64,000 nt of DNA from Campylobacter magnus. Lineage in GTDB: Bacteria > Campylobacterota > Campylobacteria > Campylobacterales > Campylobacteraceae. Location of the stretch: positions 124,001-188,000 of the forward strand of contig NZ_JAQSLK010000001.1 in assembly GCF_028649595.1 (NCBI RefSeq). The letters run 5' to 3'. Shown piece by piece: positions 9,405 through 17,458 of the stretch (positions are counted from its first letter, which is position 1; each line of letters opens with the position of its first letter). Below the pieces are notes generated by a model. That model saw only the letters and a list, made by a program, of their open reading frames with translations. It was not told the origin of the DNA and ran no database searches. The position numbers and the translations under genes are program-made.

Positions 9405-9410
9405 TATAAT
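9405..9410 (+). promoter_or_regulatory. -10 box of the ribH-nusB-pyrF operon
   Basis: TATAAT preceded by TTTGT lies 34 bases before the ribH ATG, in the divergent spacer between the symporters and ribH. No FMN riboswitch-like sequence fits in the short leader. Confidence 0.6.
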
Positions 9411-9443
9411 TAAGGCTTGAAATCAAATGTAAAAAGGAAAAAA

Positions 9444-9911
9444 ATGAAAATAATCGAAGGAAAACTAGCCCTAAGTGGCAAAGAGCGTGTGCTTATCATT
9501 AACGCTAGGTTTAATCACATTATCACAGACCGCTTGGTTGAGGGCGCAAAAGACGCTTTTATCCGTCATGGTGGAGATGAGAAAAATCTTAGTTTATTGC
9601 TTGTGCCTGGGGCTTTTGAGATACCACTTGCGCTTGAAAAAGCACTTAGTTCAGGCAAGTTTGATGCTGTGTGCTGCGTGGGTGCGGTGATCCGTGGTAG
9701 CACGCCTCATTTTGACTATGTTAGCGCTGAGGTGGCAAAAGGCATCGCAAATGTAAGCCTAAAACACGGCAAACCAGTAACCTTTGGCGTGCTAACAACT
9801 GATAGCATAGAACAAGCTATCGAGCGCGCAGGCTCAAAGGCTGGCAATAAAGGCTTTGAGGCGATGGCTGGGCTAGTTGAGCTTATTTCACTTTTTGATG
9901 GGCTTAAATAA
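9444..9911 (+). CDS. ribH: 6,7-dimethyl-8-ribityllumazine synthase
   Basis: Lumazine synthase condenses 5-amino-6-ribitylaminouracil with 3,4-dihydroxy-2-butanone 4-phosphate in the penultimate step of riboflavin synthesis. The family hallmarks are present: [15 protein letters not shown] near the N-terminus, [13 protein letters not shown] and the [14 protein letters not shown] loop. I chose the ATG at 9444 (155 residues, the usual length) because an AAAAAGGA ribosome-binding site lies just ahead of it. An in-frame codon at 9417 would add nine residues without support. The stop overlaps the nusB start by one base (TAATG). The ribH-nusB pairing is common in bacteria. Confidence 0.95.
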   Translation: MKIIEGKLALSGKERVLIINARFNHIITDRLVEGAKDAFIRHGGDEKNLSLLLVPGAFEIPLALEKALSSGKFDAVCCVGAVIRGSTPHFDYVSAEVAKGIANVSLKHGKPVTFGVLTTDSIEQAIERAGSKAGNKGFEAMAGLVELISLFDGLK

Positions 9912-10546
9912 TGGCAACTCGTCATCAAGTGCGCCAAGCTGTCATAACCTTTCTCTACGCGCATGAAATGGATACATTTAATAAGGATTTTGCTAGCGAG
10001 TATTTTGCTGAACAAAAGATAAAAAACGAGCAAAAAAATTTCGCCGAGACTCTTTTTGGTGGTGTTTTAGAAAATATTGATAATATTGATGAAAAAATCA
10101 ACTCTTATCTAAGTAGCTTTAAGTTAGCTGAACTTGGGGCTATGGAGAGGGCAATTTTGCGGCTTGGGGCGCATGAGATACTAGCGCAGACTTGCGAGGC
10201 TAGGGTGGCGATTAGCGAGGCTGTGGCTTTGGCTAGTGAGTTTGGCTCTACAAACGGCGTAAAGCTCGTAAATGGCGTGCTAGATAATATCGCAAAAGAT
10301 AAAAGCCCAGTAACAAGCGCAGCTGTGGATACAAAAGAATTCTATGAAAATCTAAGCGCAATACAAGAGAGCCTAAAACCAAACGAGTCTAGGAATTCTA
10401 GAATTCCTAAGGATAAAGAGAACAATGAGCTTAGGAATTCTAGAATTCCTAAAGAAAGCGGCTTTAAAAAATCAGCAAAATCAGGCCCAGCCAGCAAAAC
10501 AGCCGCAAAACAGCCGCTAAAGCGAGCTAGAAAGGATGAGAAATGA
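9911..10546 (+). CDS. nusB: Transcription antitermination factor NusB with repeat-derived C-terminal tail
   Basis: Residues 1 to about 135 form a complete NusB domain ([52 protein letters not shown]). NusB binds boxA RNA with NusE during antitermination on rRNA operons. The remaining 75 or so residues are unusual for the family. They include two copies of RNSRIPK, 14 residues apart, each encoded by a complete GGAATTCTAGAATTCC palindrome, followed by a Lys/Ala-rich basic tail. The tail appears to have arisen by in-frame invasion of the intergenic repeat. Translation is coupled to ribH and, by an ATGA overlap, to pyrF. Whether the tail touches RNA is unknown. Confidence 0.93.
   Translation: MATRHQVRQAVITFLYAHEMDTFNKDFASEYFAEQKIKNEQKNFAETLFGGVLENIDNIDEKINSYLSSFKLAELGAMERAILRLGAHEILAQTCEARVAISEAVALASEFGSTNGVKLVNGVLDNIAKDKSPVTSAAVDTKEFYENLSAIQESLKPNESRNSRIPKDKENNELRNSRIPKESGFKKSAKSGPASKTAAKQPLKRARKDEK
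10392..10449 (+). repeat. Two in-frame 16-bp palindromes inside nusB
   Basis: Perfect GGAATTCTAGAATTCC copies lie at 10392-10407 and 10434-10449. They are 42 bp apart, in the same frame, and each encodes the peptide RNSRIP followed by Lys. Confidence 0.97.
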
Positions 10547-11235
10547 AACTTTGTGTAGCACTTGATTTGCCTAGCCGTGATGAGTGTCTAGGGCTTGCTA
10601 GTGAGCTAAAAGGGCTTGATTTATGGTTAAAGGTTGGTATGAGAGCCTTTTATAGAGATGGGCTTGATTTTATTTGTGAGCTTAAAAAAATCAGCGATTT
10701 TAAGATTTTTTTAGACCTTAAACTCTATGATATACCAAATACCATGAGTGATGCAGCAGCCGAGCTGTGCAAGACTGGGGTGGATATGATAAACATCCAC
10801 GCAAGCGCAGGTGCTGTGGCGATGAGAGCAGTGATGGAGCGCATCGCTAGTGAGAAAAACCGCCCACTAGTGTTAGCAGTCTCAGCGCTAACTAGCTTTG
10901 ATGAGAGCGGATTTAGCGATATTTATCACACAAATATAGAAAGTGCTGTGCGTAGCATGTCGCTTTTAAGCAAAGAATCTGGGCTTGATGGTATGGTTTG
11001 TTCGGCTTTTGAGAGCAAGATGATAAAAGAGCATTGCGGTGATGATTTTATCACGCTTTGTCCTGGGATTCGCCCTGTATTGCGTGGTGAGACCTCCGCT
11101 CAAGATGATCAATCAAGAGTAGCTGGTGTAAGCTTTGCAAAGTCTCACAAAGCTGATTTTATTGTAATTGGTAGACCGATTTACAAAGCTAGCAATCCAA
11201 AAAATGCCGTAAAAGAAATTTTATCTCAATTTTAA
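10543..11235 (+). CDS. pyrF: Orotidine 5'-phosphate decarboxylase
   Basis: PyrF decarboxylates OMP to UMP, the last step of de novo pyrimidine synthesis. The catalytic DxKxxDI signature is at residues 58-64 within [10 protein letters not shown]. The phosphate-binding end of the barrel is represented by TLCPGIRP and by [13 protein letters not shown] near the C-terminus. At 230 residues it has the typical size. It overlaps nusB by four bases (ATGA) and ends 57 bases before the tRNA-Ser gene. Confidence 0.95.
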   Translation: MKLCVALDLPSRDECLGLASELKGLDLWLKVGMRAFYRDGLDFICELKKISDFKIFLDLKLYDIPNTMSDAAAELCKTGVDMINIHASAGAVAMRAVMERIASEKNRPLVLAVSALTSFDESGFSDIYHTNIESAVRSMSLLSKESGLDGMVCSAFESKMIKEHCGDDFITLCPGIRPVLRGETSAQDDQSRVAGVSFAKSHKADFIVIGRPIYKASNPKNAVKEILSQF

Positions 11236-11257
11236 GTAAAATATAAGCTTTTCGTGT

Positions 11258-11263
11258 TATAAT
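11258..11263 (+). promoter_or_regulatory. Extended -10 box of the tRNA-Ser gene
   Basis: TATAAT in the context GTGTTATAAT lies 30 bases before the first base of the mature tRNA. Confidence 0.6.
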
Positions 11264-11292
11264 TCCAGTTCTTTTTACTTTAAAAAGAACTT

Positions 11293-11384
11293 GGACAGGT
11301 GGGTGAGTTGGTCGAAACCACACCCCTGCTAAGGGTGCAGGCTCTAACCGGGCCTCGAGGGTTCGAATCCCTCCCTGTCCGCCA
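11293..11384 (+). tRNA. tRNA-Ser (anticodon GCU)
   Basis: The acceptor stem GGACAGG pairs with CCTGTCC, the anticodon loop CTGCTAA gives anticodon GCT, a long class II variable arm (TCTAACCGGGCCTCGA) follows, the T arm is GGGTTCGAATCCC, and CCA is encoded. The 92-base length fits tRNA-Ser. Its 3' end is the integration site of the prophage, and the gene itself remains intact. Confidence 0.96.
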
Positions 11385-11386
11385 CT
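11361..11386 (+). other. attL: 26-bp tRNA-Ser 3' end copy
   Basis: The 26 bases from the T arm through the discriminator, CCA and two further bases are repeated exactly at 22778-22803. The bases flanking the two copies differ (11360 G versus 22777 A, and 11387 A versus 22804 T), so the exact limits are clear. Confidence 0.93.
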
Positions 11387-11452
11387 ATGCCCATAAAATC
11401 ATCATTTCAAGCAACTTTTTTTAGCTTTTGGTTTCCCTATGCCTAGGCGAGC

Positions 11453-12334
11453 TTAATACAACTTTAAATCTCGGTTAAAATCTTGTAAATTTTGATTAAC
11501 ATAATTTACATAAACATTATAAATCATTTTAGGCGTGCTATGACCTAGCAGGGCAGCAAGCTTTACAGGCGTTACATAGTTATTAGTAAGCATAAAAGTC
11601 GCATAAGTGTGCCTCATAGTGTAAGGACGGCGATATTTGATGCCTAAATCAGCTAGAATTTTGCTCCAAATATCTTGAAAAATTTGAGAATCTCTATAGG
11701 GCTTATTATATTGATTTTCTAGCAAATATCCACTAAAAAACTTGCGGCTGTCTATAAACTCGCATAAAGTTTGCCTTAGATTTTTTAAAATCGGCACTTT
11801 ACGCATACTTTTAGCAGTTTTTGGAGTGCCTTCGCCAAAGCGAGAGCGAGTAGAATTTATAGAAATTATATCACTAACAAAATCAATATCTTTTAGCTTT
11901 AATGCTATAATCTCGCCAGTGCGCATACCAGTAAAAAAGCCTAGTCGCACGAATATTTGAAAATTTTGGCTATATTTTTTGCTCTCAGCTAAAATTTCAG
12001 TTACTTCATCATTGCTAAAAGGCTCTATTCTAGGGCTAGTATGCTGTAAAGATTTTAAAAAGGTTATAGGATTTCTATTTATAACTTCATCTTGCAAAGC
12101 AAGTGTAAAAATACCACTTAATGCGCTTATATAGTGCTTTTTACTTTTATTGCTAACATCATCAATACTAGCAAGCCAAAGTCTAATAAAACTAGGCTTA
12201 ATCTCATCTATATCAAGACTTGCGAAGTCTTTTAGCCTAGTTTTAACAATTCCGCAGTTTTTATCATAAGTGCTAGGCTTCCAGCTTTTTTGACCTAAAT
12301 CAAGCCAAAGTTTAGAATATTTTTCAAAAGTCAT
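11453..12334 (-). CDS. int: Tyrosine recombinase, prophage integrase
   Basis: The 293-residue protein has an N-terminal SAM-like core-binding domain (residues 1 to about 95) and a C-terminal catalytic domain. Catalytic residues are visible: Arg138 (GMRTGEI), Lys near 172, Arg241 in TMRHTYAT, His265 in LLGHS and the nucleophile Tyr275, ten residues after the His. The first residue of the usual HxxR box is Tyr238, as in many phage integrases. It lies 67 bases inside attL and is transcribed toward the tRNA. Its start overlaps the upstream small gene by four bases, so it is the last gene of the replication module. Confidence 0.95.
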   Translation of the reverse strand: MTFEKYSKLWLDLGQKSWKPSTYDKNCGIVKTRLKDFASLDIDEIKPSFIRLWLASIDDVSNKSKKHYISALSGIFTLALQDEVINRNPITFLKSLQHTSPRIEPFSNDEVTEILAESKKYSQNFQIFVRLGFFTGMRTGEIIALKLKDIDFVSDIISINSTRSRFGEGTPKTAKSMRKVPILKNLRQTLCEFIDSRKFFSGYLLENQYNKPYRDSQIFQDIWSKILADLGIKYRRPYTMRHTYATFMLTNNYVTPVKLAALLGHSTPKMIYNVYVNYVNQNLQDFNRDLKLY

Positions 12335-12552
12335 ATTTTACCTTTTTTATGAGCTCTATAATATTTAGTATTTAAATATCTATCAAAAAGAGCAGGATAT
12401 TTAGTAACAAAATGGTAAAGTTCAAAATCATTATTTTTTAAATAAACAACTAAATCACAATAAAAGTAAATATCTTGTTTTTTTATAATCTCAAAAACAA
12501 GCTTTTTTTTCTCTAAATAAACAAAATAAGATTCTAAATCTTTTTTAGCCAT
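12331..12552 (-). CDS. Small phage protein, paralogue of its neighbour (copy 1)
   Basis: This 73-residue protein has no family I recognise. Residues 20-49 align without gaps to residues 21-50 of the next gene upstream: an EIIK motif, then YLK-N and LY-FV at identical spacing, with aromatic and acidic residues kept. The two are therefore tandem paralogues. It is rich in Lys, Tyr and Phe, lacks a signal peptide or membrane segment, and is predicted helical. It overlaps the integrase start by four bases (ATGA), so it is coupled to it. A role in replication or excision control is conceivable from position only. Confidence 0.7.
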   Translation of the reverse strand: MAKKDLESYFVYLEKKKLVFEIIKKQDIYFYCDLVVYLKNNDFELYHFVTKYPALFDRYLNTKYYRAHKKGKI

Positions 12553-12555
12553 TTT

Positions 12556-12891
12556 TTACTCCTCTAAAATATAAAGATTTTCTTTTAAAGCTTTTTCAAT
12601 TTCATCAAAACTGTAACCCATATTAAGACAACGATAAAGAAAACGCTTAACCAAAAAATCTAAAAAAGATTTTTTATCATTTTTACAAATTTCCAAATAT
12701 TGAAAATCTAAAATTCTCTCATAAAATGAAAATCTATCACAAACAAATTCATAAAGCTGATGATTATTTCTTTTAAGATAAAAAATCAATTCTCCACAAA
12801 GTTTGATTTTTTCAGACTTTATAATTTCTAAAATTTTTTTATGATTTTTTTTAAAAATCTTACAATTTATTAAAAAATAATCACGCATCAT
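12556..12891 (-). CDS. Small phage protein, paralogue of its neighbour (copy 2)
   Basis: This 111-residue basic protein lies directly downstream of the replication initiator gene. Residues 21-50 share the EIIK...YLK-N...LY-FV pattern with the 73-residue protein encoded three bases further on. An added C-terminal 40 residues (FLVKRFLYRCLNMGYSFDEI) contain a helix with an amphipathic look. No signal peptide or membrane helix is seen. I do not recognise the family. Being between rep and int, it may act in replication control or recombination directionality, but nothing in the sequence proves it. Confidence 0.7.
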   Translation of the reverse strand: MMRDYFLINCKIFKKNHKKILEIIKSEKIKLCGELIFYLKRNNHQLYEFVCDRFSFYERILDFQYLEICKNDKKSFLDFLVKRFLYRCLNMGYSFDEIEKALKENLYILEE

Positions 12892-12901
12892 TGTAATCTC
12901 C

Positions 12902-14359
12902 TTATTTATTTAGATAGTAGTTATACTCAAATACATCAATATCATCAATAGCATTATTTAGACTTATTTGACGGTCTGGAATACCAAAGATTTTATTCAT
13001 GCCACGCTTTATTAGCTCATTTACGCAAAGCGCATAGTGAGGTGAATTGCTAATAGCAAGAGCCTTGAAATACTCCAAAAACTCATAATCTTTCATTCTA
13101 TTTATCGGCTTGCGACATTCCCAGCGACCAAAAGGTTTTTTATCTTTTTCATCATAAGTTCGCAAATCTATCTTTTGCCTTTGAGGCTTTTTAGGCAGTT
13201 TTTTCTCATAGCGATGAATAATCTTGCCTTGAATGCTATACTCAAGCACGCCATTTTCATAGTTTATTAGCTCAGTAGTTTTCATATTGCTTAGTCTAAA
13301 ATATTGCGAGCTATAATCCCACTCGCAAAACCAATCACTGTGGTCTTTAAGCAAGCAAAGGTTATAAAAATCTTTTTTGAAAAAGTTAATTTTTCTATAT
13401 ATCCACAGCGGAATTTGGTGCCTGCTAGTAGTAAAGCGGCGAACTTTATATTTTATATACCAAGCTTGCTGATGATTAAGCTCTTTATTTTCTAGGCAGT
13501 TAATAAAGCTTTTATTTATATATTTTAAAACATAGCCTGCTGGATTATTTATGCTCCATTGAAAGCCGTTAATCTCACCATTTTTTACTTGTTCTTTGCT
13601 TAGATAAGTGCTTTTTAGGTTTTGGGGAGCATTAAATATATCTTTGTAAGCTTGTAGCACTTTTTCGTGTATTTCCTTGGGATAAGAGATTAAGGCGTGA
13701 ATGTGTGGCACTCCGTCTTTATGCGGTTCAAAAGCACGAATGTAAAAATATTTTGAACCTTTTAGATAAGCTAGAATTCTTTTAAAAAATGCGTGCCACT
13801 GATAATTTAATAAATCCACTAAATCTTTTATACCACAAGGCTCACAATTTAGCTTTTTTTCAAAGAACTCAGGGCTTAGTTTCTTTTCATCTTGGATTTT
13901 AAAGCGTGAGTAATCGCCATTTAAGGCACGGCGAAAGCAGCCATTTAGCGTAATTGTAAGAAATGCTATGCGGTGATTATGATTTAGCATAAAATCGCTT
14001 ATAGTATTTGTTCTATTCCATACTTCAGCATAATACTTTTTAGAGTGATTAGCAGACATAGTAAAATCTAAAAATGTTCTTAGCTCACCAGTAACATCGC
14101 TAATATATTCTTGGCTTTCTAGCCATTTGGATTGTAAAGCAAGCTTATTTTTTGCTTCTTTTAAATCGTCATCACTTACACCATAAGTGCGTGAAAGAAC
14201 GATATAGTCAAAAGCTGGCATTTTTTTATTAAATTGACAAGGCGCTGCTTTGTTCGCGGTTGGCGCGAAGCGCCCCCCGCTCACAGGCGCAGACGCAGCG
14301 CCAAAGTTCTCATCAAATAGACTTGGCTGCCCATCATCAACAAACTTAATTTTTCTCAT
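12902..14359 (-). CDS. Rolling-circle replication initiator (HUH endonuclease) of the inovirus
   Basis: The 485-residue protein has the three rolling-circle motifs. Motif 1 is FLTITLNG at residues 133-140, motif 2 the HUH metal site in GVPHIHALI with His219 and His221, and motif 3 the tyrosine motif GYVLKYINK at 275-283. Such proteins nick the plus-strand origin of filamentous phages and stay linked to the 5' end. Residues 11-16 (QPSLFD) match the QxxLF sliding-clamp binding consensus, which could recruit host DnaN. The gene follows a leader with a hairpin and an AAAGGATAAAAAACCGATG start region shared with the pIII-like gene. Two long inverted repeats lie just upstream and are origin candidates. 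Confidence 0.88.
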   Translation of the reverse strand: MRKIKFVDDGQPSLFDENFGAASAPVSGGRFAPTANKAAPCQFNKKMPAFDYIVLSRTYGVSDDDLKEAKNKLALQSKWLESQEYISDVTGELRTFLDFTMSANHSKKYYAEVWNRTNTISDFMLNHNHRIAFLTITLNGCFRRALNGDYSRFKIQDEKKLSPEFFEKKLNCEPCGIKDLVDLLNYQWHAFFKRILAYLKGSKYFYIRAFEPHKDGVPHIHALISYPKEIHEKVLQAYKDIFNAPQNLKSTYLSKEQVKNGEINGFQWSINNPAGYVLKYINKSFINCLENKELNHQQAWYIKYKVRRFTTSRHQIPLWIYRKINFFKKDFYNLCLLKDHSDWFCEWDYSSQYFRLSNMKTTELINYENGVLEYSIQGKIIHRYEKKLPKKPQRQKIDLRTYDEKDKKPFGRWECRKPINRMKDYEFLEYFKALAISNSPHYALCVNELIKRGMNKIFGIPDRQISLNNAIDDIDVFEYNYYLNK

Positions 14360-14399
14360 CGGTTTTTTATCCTTTACAGCTCTTGTAATCAGAGCTTTT
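14360..14399 (-). promoter_or_regulatory. Hairpin leader and ribosome-binding site of rep
   Basis: Read on the minus strand, AGCTCT...AGAGCT forms a 6-bp hairpin with a 7-base loop, followed by GTAAAGGATAAAAAACC directly before ATG. The pIII-like gene has almost the same leader at 19358-19397. Confidence 0.7.
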
Positions 14400-14433
14400 A
14401 AAAAATTTGTTTTTTACCTCAGATTTTTTTGAC

Positions 14434-14468
14434 GCTTTGAAACACGCTTTTTAAGCGCATTTCAAAGC
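14434..14468. other. Inverted repeat 1 of the phage origin-like spacer
   Basis: GCTTTGAAA (14434-14442) pairs with TTTCAAAGC (14460-14468). Inside it CGCTT pairs with AAGCG around a TTT loop, separated from the outer stem by a symmetric CA/CA internal loop. The rep gene starts about 75 bases away. Confidence 0.8.
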
Positions 14469-14482
14469 TAACAAAAAAATCG

Positions 14483-14547
14483 GCTAGTCGCAGACAGAAA
14501 TTTTTTAATTTTTTCTAGGGAAAAAATTAAAAAATTTTGCGACTAGC
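14483..14547. other. Inverted repeat 2: long hairpin, candidate origin or packaging signal
   Basis: GCTAGTCGCA (14483-14492) pairs with TGCGACTAGC (14538-14547). After a five-base bulge (GACAG) on one side, an 18-bp A/T stem (14498-14515 with 14520-14537) closes on a TAGG loop. Filamentous phages carry such hairpins in the intergenic region as packaging signal and origins. It could also serve as the terminator of the structural operon. It lies between the secretin and rep genes. Confidence 0.8.
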
Positions 14548-14575
14548 TTAAAAAAGCCACCCAGCGGCGCAAAAA

Positions 14576-15814
14576 CTATTTATCATCATCTTTACTTTTT
14601 TCTAAAACCTTAGCAATGCTGACTTCATCATCAACGATTTCAATCGTTATAGTTAAGATACTATTGCTTAAATCAGTAGTTTCAGTGCTAAATAGATACT
14701 TTAAAAGCCAAATATCTTTTAGCAGTGGTATACCAGTGCGACCTTTAGTTTCTATATCTTGATTTATTCCACTAAGAACAATGATTTCACCACGATTTAA
14801 GCGATAACTAGACTTTAATTGCTTTTTGCTAGTGCTAGGCGTTAGCTTGTCGCTATTTGCTAGCAAATTCTCAAAAGTCAAATCCAAATCTACATCAATA
14901 TTACTACCAACCACAACAGGACGAAGTTTTAGCGTAAGTCCAACATCCTTATAATCATAAGTATTTTGACTTTGAGTAGAATATTGATTAAAGGTGCTAG
15001 TATTCTTTAAGAACGGTATAGTTTTAACAGAGCTAAAAAACACTTCGCTATTTGACTTAGCAACCACAAAAGGGCTAGATTTTATCTTTGTTATGGAGTT
15101 TTGGTCTAAGAAGTTTAGAACTCCATAAAAGTCCGCAGCCTGAGTAATAACATTGCTATTTTCAATATAAGGGACAGTTATCATATTAAAGAAAAAGCGA
15201 AAATCTTTACTATCAACGGCTTTTAAAAGCGAATTAACTTCTGTGCCACGCTTGCGTAAATCGCTTAAATCAGTTTCTAAAATAGTGATTTTAAAGCGAA
15301 TTTGCTCTACAATCTTATTATCAAAGTTAGGCAAATAGCTTAAAATTTCGCTATATTGCTTTTCAGTAGCCTTGATGACAGCAGCATTATCTTGTGCTAT
15401 ATAAGTAGCGTTTTTGTCGTATTGATTAAGCATAGCATTTAATTCAGCAAAGCTATTGCCCTGCATTTTTATATAGTAGAGATTTTCAGGCTCTTCATAA
15501 CTGGTAGAATTAAAATCACTATTAGCGTTTAAACTTTTGTCAATATCTACAAAATAAAAGTCATCAAGCTTTAAAAAACGCAAGCCTTGAAGCTCAACCA
15601 TTTTCTTAAATAAAGACAAAGTAACATTAACTTGTTTTTGGTCAGTAAAAAAGTAATAATCATCAGGCTTTAAAGAGCCGCTAATAAGAATTTGAGTTTT
15701 ATTTGTATTAGCAGCAATATTAGCAAATTCTAACAAATTACTTTTTATTTGAATTGCCGAAACTTCCAAGACCAAAATCAGGACTAGAGAAGTCATTATT
15801 AAAAGTTTTTTCAT
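14576..15814 (-). CDS. Phage secretin (pIV-like outer-membrane channel)
   Basis: The 412-residue protein begins with a signal peptide (cleavage likely after VSA, residue 20). It has an N-terminal periplasmic region of about 200 residues and ends in a secretin domain: KDVGLTLKLRPVV, then GEIIVLSGINQ, then GIPLLKDIWLLKYLF, the classic VPLLGDIPLLGKLF-type motif. Such multimeric gates let filamentous phages leave the cell. Many inoviruses borrow a host secretin; this one carries its own. The start lies 77 bases inside the Zot gene in another frame. It is supported by AAGGAAAAACCGATG, the same start context as other phage genes here. Confidence 0.9.
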   Translation of the reverse strand: MKKLLIMTSLVLILVLEVSAIQIKSNLLEFANIAANTNKTQILISGSLKPDDYYFFTDQKQVNVTLSLFKKMVELQGLRFLKLDDFYFVDIDKSLNANSDFNSTSYEEPENLYYIKMQGNSFAELNAMLNQYDKNATYIAQDNAAVIKATEKQYSEILSYLPNFDNKIVEQIRFKITILETDLSDLRKRGTEVNSLLKAVDSKDFRFFFNMITVPYIENSNVITQAADFYGVLNFLDQNSITKIKSSPFVVAKSNSEVFFSSVKTIPFLKNTSTFNQYSTQSQNTYDYKDVGLTLKLRPVVVGSNIDVDLDLTFENLLANSDKLTPSTSKKQLKSSYRLNRGEIIVLSGINQDIETKGRTGIPLLKDIWLLKYLFSTETTDLSNSILTITIEIVDDEVSIAKVLEKSKDDDK

Positions 15815-16958
15815 CGGTTTTTCCTTGTGTGTAAGTTATATTTAGAGGCTTAAAAACATCGTTCTTTAAAAGAACTTCATAGGTAACCCCACCTTTTAAG
15901 CCAGAACTTCGTTTTAAACTAAAAACTTGTTCAGTAGTCCCCATTAAATGAACTAAAATTTCATATCTAAATAAATCAATAGAACCAGAGAAAGAACATA
16001 AATTTTCATAGCAAGTAAAAGAATAATAAAATAAATCATCTACATTTTTTTCTTTTAACTTTTCAAGCTCTTTTTTAATTCTAAAATTCTCAGTATTTTT
16101 AATAGTGTAGTTTGAATCTTGTTTTATAGCTTTTTCATCTATTTTTTCTACTTCATCAGGGCTTAAAAATACGCTAATTAAGACTTTAAAAAGTATAAAT
16201 ACAATTAAGGCAAGTAGAATTCCAATCCACATAAACTTTTTTACAGCACTTTTACCAATTCCATTATTTCCAGAGTGATATAGATTAAAAATCTCTTGTT
16301 CAAAATCCACAAGAAATTTGCTGATGATATCTTTTTGATATAGCTTATAGCTTGAATATTGAATATATCTAAATTTCTTGCTAAAAAATCGCTTACTACT
16401 ATCTACTGCTTTATAAAAATATTCTGCGATTGTTTTATACTCATTGCTAACTAGGCTCAAATCTTGTGTTATTAAATACAATTCTTGGTAAAGGTGGCGA
16501 TGATAAGTAAGCCACCAGCGCAAAACTTCATTATCTTTGTCAAAAAAATTGTGTATTTCATCTATAACAAATAAAGCTTTATATAGTCCAAGCTCGCTAG
16601 CAAGTTCAATTAGTTCTTTATCGCCACTATCTTTATTGTTTTTATACTCAGTATAAAGCATTGTTAATTTATTTTCAAGGTCAACAAAATCTAACTTTTT
16701 TATTTTCTCGCATAACTCAAATTTGAACTCATTTATATTTGTATAAGCAACTAAATAATCATTATCTCTCTTTTCATCATCCTTTAAAATTTCATCTAGA
16801 CTTTTATGTTTTTCATTGTTTTTATAAGCTTTCATAATTGCTGGCATAACGCTAAAAATGCTTTTATGCTTAGGACGCATAAAAGCATCATAAAGCACTT
16901 TTACGCCGTAATAGCTCTTACCACTGCCAGGGTTTCCTACAATGTAACGAATTGACAT
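15738..16958 (-). CDS. zot: Zot/pI-like phage assembly ATPase
   Basis: Residues 1-190 form the Zot-type P-loop domain: Walker A GNPGSGKS at 8-15 and Walker B FVIDEIH at 130-136, then the LITQDLSLV sensor-like motif. A single membrane helix spans about 243-265 and the remaining 140 residues are predicted periplasmic. In filamentous phages the pI protein drives assembly through the inner membrane and contacts the secretin. Zot proteins in Campylobacter concisus prophages have been studied as possible toxins; here the phage context argues first for an assembly role. The last 26 codons overlap the secretin gene. Confidence 0.92.
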   Translation of the reverse strand: MSIRYIVGNPGSGKSYYGVKVLYDAFMRPKHKSIFSVMPAIMKAYKNNEKHKSLDEILKDDEKRDNDYLVAYTNINEFKFELCEKIKKLDFVDLENKLTMLYTEYKNNKDSGDKELIELASELGLYKALFVIDEIHNFFDKDNEVLRWWLTYHRHLYQELYLITQDLSLVSNEYKTIAEYFYKAVDSSKRFFSKKFRYIQYSSYKLYQKDIISKFLVDFEQEIFNLYHSGNNGIGKSAVKKFMWIGILLALIVFILFKVLISVFLSPDEVEKIDEKAIKQDSNYTIKNTENFRIKKELEKLKEKNVDDLFYYSFTCYENLCSFSGSIDLFRYEILVHLMGTTEQVFSLKRSSGLKGGVTYEVLLKNDVFKPLNITYTQGKTDEKTFNNDFSSPDFGLGSFGNSNKK

Positions 16959-16960
16959 AA

Positions 16961-17449
16961 CTACTGCGCACCAAATAGATGTAATTGCTTAGTAAATGTT
17001 ATAAATCTCATTACAGCCTTATAATAAAGAACCGAAAGAACAAAAGAAATCAAGCTAATTAAAACTGGAGACCAAAGAGAATAAGTATCTTTTAAAACTT
17101 CCATAATACCCAAAGAATTTGCTAAATCATAAAATAAACTAAGAGAATCAGTGCCAGTGCCTGAACTAATCAAAAGTTCAAAACCATCTCTGATTCTTAA
17201 GTAAATATCTACTAAAGCTAAATAAGTGCTTACAAAAACACCTACAACGCTGACAAAGAAAAAAACTAAAGCACTCTTAACAAAAGGCAAGCTAGCAAAA
17301 GTAGCAAAAAATCTGCCACTAGCAATTTTACGGCTAAAAAAACTTCTTATAATAGGGAAAAGCCAAACAAAAAAACCAGTAATTACACCAAAAAAAGGCT
17401 TCCACAAAAGAGATATAACTCTAGCTATCCAAGCAACAAAAGCAGGCAT
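16961..17449 (-). CDS. Minor coat protein pVI-like membrane protein
   Basis: This 162-residue protein has three to four hydrophobic segments (about 5-35, 55-80, 118-145) and no other motif. It sits between the pIII-like gene and zot, which is the conserved position and size range of gene VI in inoviruses. pVI caps the particle with pIII at the end that leaves the host last. The start codon ATGCCTGC follows AAGGAG and lies nine bases after the pIII-like stop. Identification rests on position and topology rather than on sequence identity. Confidence 0.72.
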   Translation of the reverse strand: MPAFVAWIARVISLLWKPFFGVITGFFVWLFPIIRSFFSRKIASGRFFATFASLPFVKSALVFFFVSVVGVFVSTYLALVDIYLRIRDGFELLISSGTGTDSLSLFYDLANSLGIMEVLKDTYSLWSPVLISLISFVLSVLYYKAVMRFITFTKQLHLFGAQ

Positions 17450-17458
17450 TTAAACTCC

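Noticed and set aside
15738-16958. Zot as a dedicated enterotoxin gene
   Set aside because: It sits in a complete inovirus operon and has the pI architecture. Toxicity cannot be claimed from sequence.
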